64,000 bases of DNA from CABZJG01 sp902512685 (GTDB lineage: Bacteria > Pseudomonadota > Alphaproteobacteria > Rhodobacterales > Rhodobacteraceae). The notes beneath the pieces are model-generated. The model saw only the letters and a program-made list of their open reading frames with translations, ran no database searches and was not told the origin of the DNA. Positions 60,556 to 64,000 of the stretch are shown one piece after another. The stretch is taken from assembly GCA_051201605.1 (NCBI GenBank), contig CP179201.1, positions 2,852,001-2,916,000 of the forward strand, in the 5' to 3' direction. The position numbers were made by a program, and so were the translations under genes. Numbering within the stretch: position 1 is the stretch's first letter; the number at the start of each line of letters is the position of its first letter.

Positions 60556-61727
60556 AGGGGCATTCGATCTGGACCTATCCTTGGGACATCCACGACATTG
60601 GGGTGGATCAAGTTCTGAGAGACCTTGCAAAAAGTGGCGCGGACACAGTAAGCCTTGCAACATCCTACCACGCCGGAAAATTCCTTCAGCCCGGCAACCC
60701 AAAACGACGCGTCTACTTCCCGCAGGACGGCACCGTTTATTATACCGTTGATCCTGAGCGTTGGAAAAACGCCGAAATCAAACCGCTTCAAGCTGAAATC
60801 GTTTCGAACGAGGGCGACTATCTTCGGGAAATGGTCGACCGTCGCAATGATGGTGGACCGAAAGTATCCTGTTGGACAGTTTGCCTTCACAACACCCGAC
60901 TAGGGCTCGCACATCCCGAACATGTTATTCACACTGCCCACGGCGATCCGCTGCCATATGGCCTTTGCCCATCCAGTCCAGCGGTACGCGCTTATGTGAC
61001 GGGCATGGTTGCCGAGATCAGTGAAACTTATGTCCCTGATCGGATTGAGCTGGAAAGCCCAGATTTCATGGGGTTCGATCATGGGTATCATCACGAAAAA
61101 GACGGCCTCGGCTTGCTGCCCGAAGATACGTTTCTTTTGGGTCTGTGCTTTTGCCAGCATTGCGCGACCCGCGCAAGGAAAGCCGGCGTAGATGTATTGA
61201 CCGCAAAGCAAACGGTTCGCGCTTTGTTGGACGCATCTTTTGAACAAGAACGCCCACATGCGCAATTTCCCGACTTCCCAGAAAGGAGCTTAGATGCCCT
61301 TATCGACCACGCCGCATTGTTTGCCTATCTGAAATGGCGGTACGAACCGGTGACTTCTTTGATCCAAGAAATCCGGGCCGCCACCTATCCCAGCACCAGC
61401 GTTTTGTTGATCGACGACAATGACAGCTGGTGGCGCGGCGTGGATCTGCGGGCTGTCGCCCCCCATTGTGACGGCATAGTCCACTGCGCCTATACAACCG
61501 AGCTCGATCAAATTGCGCCCGACCTTCAGAAGGCACGAAAAATTCTTGGCGACCGAAAGACCCTGATTGCCGGATTTAAATTGTTCCATCCGGAAATCTC
61601 GGGGCCCGGTGACTTATCCTCAAGGATCAATTCCGCACTGACGGTCGCGGATGGGTGCAATTACTATAACATTGGCCTCGTCCCGAAATCGCGCCTTCAA
61701 TGGTTGCGTGACCCCTTGTCAAAGTAG
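60552..61727 (+). CDS. Unknown TIM-barrel-like protein, glycosidase-like
   Basis: This 391-residue protein without a signal peptide overlaps the amidohydrolase stop by four bases. The start SIWTYPWDIHDIGVDQVLRD, the strand-end acids in RIELESPDFMGFDHG and LLIDDNDSWW, and the final VADGCNYYNIGLVP look like a (beta/alpha)8 hydrolase with acidic catalytic residues. CFCQHC is a possible structural metal site. I cannot assign a family. It lies in the same operon as NanE and the NanK-type kinase, so a role in nonulosonate conjugate breakdown is likely. Confidence 0.6.
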   Translation: MKGHSIWTYPWDIHDIGVDQVLRDLAKSGADTVSLATSYHAGKFLQPGNPKRRVYFPQDGTVYYTVDPERWKNAEIKPLQAEIVSNEGDYLREMVDRRNDGGPKVSCWTVCLHNTRLGLAHPEHVIHTAHGDPLPYGLCPSSPAVRAYVTGMVAEISETYVPDRIELESPDFMGFDHGYHHEKDGLGLLPEDTFLLGLCFCQHCATRARKAGVDVLTAKQTVRALLDASFEQERPHAQFPDFPERSLDALIDHAALFAYLKWRYEPVTSLIQEIRAATYPSTSVLLIDDNDSWWRGVDLRAVAPHCDGIVHCAYTTELDQIAPDLQKARKILGDRKTLIAGFKLFHPEISGPGDLSSRINSALTVADGCNYYNIGLVPKSRLQWLRDPLSK

Positions 61728-61736
61728 GTATCAGAA

Positions 61737-62735
61737 ATGGATGACAAAAGCTTTGGAACCGAAGACAACCGTGGGTTTTGGAAACCTAACCAGTTGATCA
61801 GGTACCCAAAGGTGTTTGTCTGGCCTCCACAAATCCATTCAATCGCCAAATGGCTTCCGAAATATTTGTTCCCTTGGGGCGTATTGTACGCCGGTCTTGC
61901 GTTGTTTGTCTGGACCTACTTGACCCCTTCGGTTGAGCGCCTTGAAAAGCTGTCTATTGATTGGGTTGCTTTGATTTTCTTACGCAACGTTGGCTTGATA
62001 ATCCTCATCGTCGGCGCCCAACATTACTGGCTTTACCGGCGTCGCGCGCAAGGGACCAATTTCAAATTCAACCGCAATTGGCCCGACGGCGTTCATCCCG
62101 GATTTACCTTTGGGACGCAGTTGCGCGACAACCTGTTTTGGACTTTCTGCTTTGGCATTCCGATCTGGACCGTATGGGAGGTCACGACGCTTTGGCTTTA
62201 TGCGAACGGCTATGTCGCCGGGCTGGACCCATCATCTAATCCGATTTGGTTCGTCTGCCTTTGGTTCTTCGTCCCCCTGTTGCATGAATTCCATTTCTTT
62301 TGCGTCCATCGGCTGATCCATTGGCCGCCGCTTTACCGTAATGTTCACAAAGTCCATCACCGAAATATCAACCCGGGTCCATGGTCGGGGATTTCAATGC
62401 ACCCATTTGAACACCTAATTTATTTTTCAGGGTTTCTTATCTATTGGATCGTTCCTGCTCATCCGTTGCACTTTATGCATCTTTCTCTGATGGCCGGTCT
62501 TTCCCCTGCTCAGGGCCATACCGGTTTTGACCGGGTGGTAACCGGCAAAACATCGGCCCTGCACCTTCCATACTACGCGCATTACCTACATCATCGCCTG
62601 TTCGAGGTTAACTACGCCGACGGAACAATCCCGTTGGACAAGTGGTTCGGATCCTTTCACGACGGATCACCCGAGGCCGATCAGGCCCTCGCACGGCGGC
62701 GTCGTAATCTATCCACCAAAAATACAGCAAATTAG
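61737..62735 (+). CDS. Sterol desaturase/fatty-acid-hydroxylase-family di-iron membrane protein
   Basis: This 332-residue protein has about four to five membrane segments and the full histidine set of the family: HRLIH (191-195), HKVHH (204-208) and HYLHH (282-286), plus HxxxxH-type residues at 183-191. These bind a di-iron centre that hydroxylates or desaturates a lipid or other hydrophobic group. Its place between the TIM-barrel gene and nanE, 15 bases before the latter, is unusual for a sialic-acid locus and hints at a modified or lipid-linked substrate. Confidence 0.85.
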   Translation: MDDKSFGTEDNRGFWKPNQLIRYPKVFVWPPQIHSIAKWLPKYLFPWGVLYAGLALFVWTYLTPSVERLEKLSIDWVALIFLRNVGLIILIVGAQHYWLYRRRAQGTNFKFNRNWPDGVHPGFTFGTQLRDNLFWTFCFGIPIWTVWEVTTLWLYANGYVAGLDPSSNPIWFVCLWFFVPLLHEFHFFCVHRLIHWPPLYRNVHKVHHRNINPGPWSGISMHPFEHLIYFSGFLIYWIVPAHPLHFMHLSLMAGLSPAQGHTGFDRVVTGKTSALHLPYYAHYLHHRLFEVNYADGTIPLDKWFGSFHDGSPEADQALARRRRNLSTKNTAN

Positions 62736-62750
62736 GGGAAAAACCGCAGT

Positions 62751-63431
62751 ATGACAGATGTCTTAGAAAGGCTAAGGGGCGGATTGGTGGTGTCCTGCCA
62801 ACCAGTTGACAACGGCCCGATGGACGACCCAAAAATTGTTGCAGCCATGGCGCAAGCCGCGGTTAATGGCGGCGCTGCGGGGCTGCGTATTGAGGGAATT
62901 GAAAATCTGCGCGCGGTCCGCCCTTTGGTCGACGTCCCAATCATTGGCATTGTAAAGACCGACAGTGACGACACACCGGTACGTATCACCGTTTCCAAAT
63001 CAGATGTTTCAGCGCTCACTGAAAGCGGTGCAGATATCGTCGCCTATGACGCCACGGATCGCCCCCGAAAAGACCCGAAAGAGGCTATTTTGGCGTCCAT
63101 CCTGGCCAATGGCGCGATCGCTATGGCCGATTGCTCTACATTGGTCGACGCCCGCGTGGCGCATGCGGCTGGTGTAGCCATTCTAGGGACGACGTTGTCT
63201 GGTTACACCGCCGCGACGGAAACTGATGGCGAAGGGCCGGATTTAGAATTGGTTCGTCAGTTCAGGACCTTGAACGCATTCGTTATGGCAGAAGGCCGGG
63301 TTAACACCCCTTCCTTGGCACCCGATGCCATGGCAGCGGGTGCTGACTGCGTGACCGTTGGAAGTGCCCTTACCCGCTTGGAATTAATGACAGCTGCCTT
63401 CGTCAAAAAAATTCAGGGCCAGTTGCAATGA
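62751..63431 (+). CDS. nanE: N-acetylmannosamine-6-phosphate 2-epimerase
   Basis: This 226-residue TIM-barrel epimerase opens with the NanE signature GLVVSCQPVDNG, followed by GLRIEGIENLRAV, IIGIVKTD (catalytic lysine), DSDDTPVRITV, IVAYDATDRPR, MADCSTL, GTTLSGYT and AEGRVNTPSLA. These blocks match remembered E. coli NanE in order and spacing. It converts ManNAc-6-phosphate to GlcNAc-6-phosphate. Its TGA overlaps the ATG of the kinase gene (ATGA). Confidence 0.93.
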   Translation: MTDVLERLRGGLVVSCQPVDNGPMDDPKIVAAMAQAAVNGGAAGLRIEGIENLRAVRPLVDVPIIGIVKTDSDDTPVRITVSKSDVSALTESGADIVAYDATDRPRKDPKEAILASILANGAIAMADCSTLVDARVAHAAGVAILGTTLSGYTAATETDGEGPDLELVRQFRTLNAFVMAEGRVNTPSLAPDAMAAGADCVTVGSALTRLELMTAAFVKKIQGQLQ

Positions 63432-64000
63432 TCGACCTCAAAAAACCAACCGGATTCGCAGTCGATCTTGGAGGCACAAAAACCGCGGTCGCGCGCATTG
63501 TGAACGGGTCTATCATAAACCGATTGTCGGTCCGCACTGACGGCCAAGCACTGCCGGATACTTATGTCGAAACGATGGGATCAATGTTGGCAGACATTGG
63601 GTATCAACATGGGGATAATCTAGGCGTCGCTATCACTGGACGTGTCGATGCGTCCGGTGTCTGGCACGCGGTTAATTTGAGCACTTTGACGGAAGTTGCG
63701 GCCATTCCAATTGCGGCGCTTATCCGCGAACGGATTGGTCCGGCGAATGTCATGAATGACGCCGCTGCGGCGACACTTGCCGAAGCCAAATGCGGTGCGG
63801 GGCGTGAATACCAGAACTTTGGATATATCACTGCGTCCACCGGAATCGGTGGCGGGCTGTTTCTCGGCGGCCGCCTCCACCAAAGCGCAAACGGTTTTGC
63901 GGGGCATGTTGGATTTACATCTTCACCAATAGGCAAGCAAATGTGCGGCAGTGGCCGATTTGGCACCGTTGAAAGCGTCGCAGCCGGTAGGGCAATCGCA
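63428..64000 (+). CDS. nanK: N-acetylmannosamine kinase-type ROK protein (C-terminus outside window)
   Basis: The 191 visible codons start at the ATG at 63428. The ATP motif is AVDLGGTKTAVARI, the catalytic aspartate is in VMNDAAAATLAE, and STGIGGGLFLGG precedes the GHVGF histidine. In the ROK zinc region the usual CGCGRRGCVE of NanK reads MCGSGRFGTVE: the first cysteine is kept, the second is serine and the third threonine, so zinc binding is probably lost or altered. Placement directly after nanE supports ManNAc kinase activity. The gene continues past 64000. Confidence 0.88.
   Translation, partial: MIDLKKPTGFAVDLGGTKTAVARIVNGSIINRLSVRTDGQALPDTYVETMGSMLADIGYQHGDNLGVAITGRVDASGVWHAVNLSTLTEVAAIPIAALIRERIGPANVMNDAAAATLAEAKCGAGREYQNFGYITASTGIGGGLFLGGRLHQSANGFAGHVGFTSSPIGKQMCGSGRFGTVESVAAGRAIA

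Overview
The window reads as chromosomal DNA of a marine alphaproteobacterium, most likely Rhodobacterales (Roseobacter group). I infer this from gene content (MttB-like methyltransferase with a cupin and a DAO-type oxidase, FadR-type GntR regulators beside ABC importers, many SDR and Gfo/Idh/MocA enzymes) and codon style; no rRNA, tRNA or other marker gene is present, so the taxon is unproven.

Layout. (1) 1-5.3 kb: a sugar or polyol catabolic cluster with an ABC ATPase start, GntR regulator, metallo-beta-lactamase-fold lactonase-like hydrolase, NagD-like HAD, class II aldolase and FGGY kinase. It looks decayed: the aldolase has an in-frame TGA and the kinase 3' end is replaced by an insertion-sequence end. 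(2) 5.2-9.1 kb: IS6-family ends and a transposase around a Sel1-repeat secreted protein and an AT-rich secreted protein. (3) 9.1-11.9 kb: ArsR, ArsP-like permease and MFS exporter, a metalloid-resistance type cluster. (4) 12.4-16.5 kb: TetR regulator, MttB-family methyltransferase, a coupled 46-codon ORF, cupin and FAD oxidase. (5) 17.5-23.4 kb: RpiR regulator, a binding-protein-dependent ABC importer and a HAD hydrolase, with a palindromic operator upstream. (6) 23.5-31.3 kb: a mobile-element graveyard with an oxygenase pseudogene, a DUF772 transposase fragment, three IS6-family copies, a complete IS3-family element, small secreted or membrane proteins and hairpin-rich non-coding DNA.

(7) 31.3-64 kb: a long, dense catabolic island, bordered on its left by IS6 end relics, that I interpret as uptake and breakdown of sialic acid or a modified nonulosonic acid. 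It encodes a NanA-like lyase, NanE, a NanK-type ROK kinase (cut by the window end), a NagA-like deacetylase, two BNR/Asp-box sialidase-like proteins without signal peptides, an Opp-type ABC importer, and many accessory enzymes: two PLP transaminases, a second DHDPS/NAL-family lyase, RraA, an HpaI aldolase, two Gfo/Idh/MocA, four SDR, PhyH, an M81 protein, an amidohydrolase, a membrane di-iron hydroxylase and unknowns. Three regulators (FadR-type, GntR/LacI-type, AraC) and a repeated intergenic motif tie the divergent operons together.

The most striking single observation is that the Opp-type binding protein at 39479-41101 has its SBP_bac_5 domain in circularly permuted order. A second is a Sel1 gene lying between two correctly oriented IS6 ends with no transposase.
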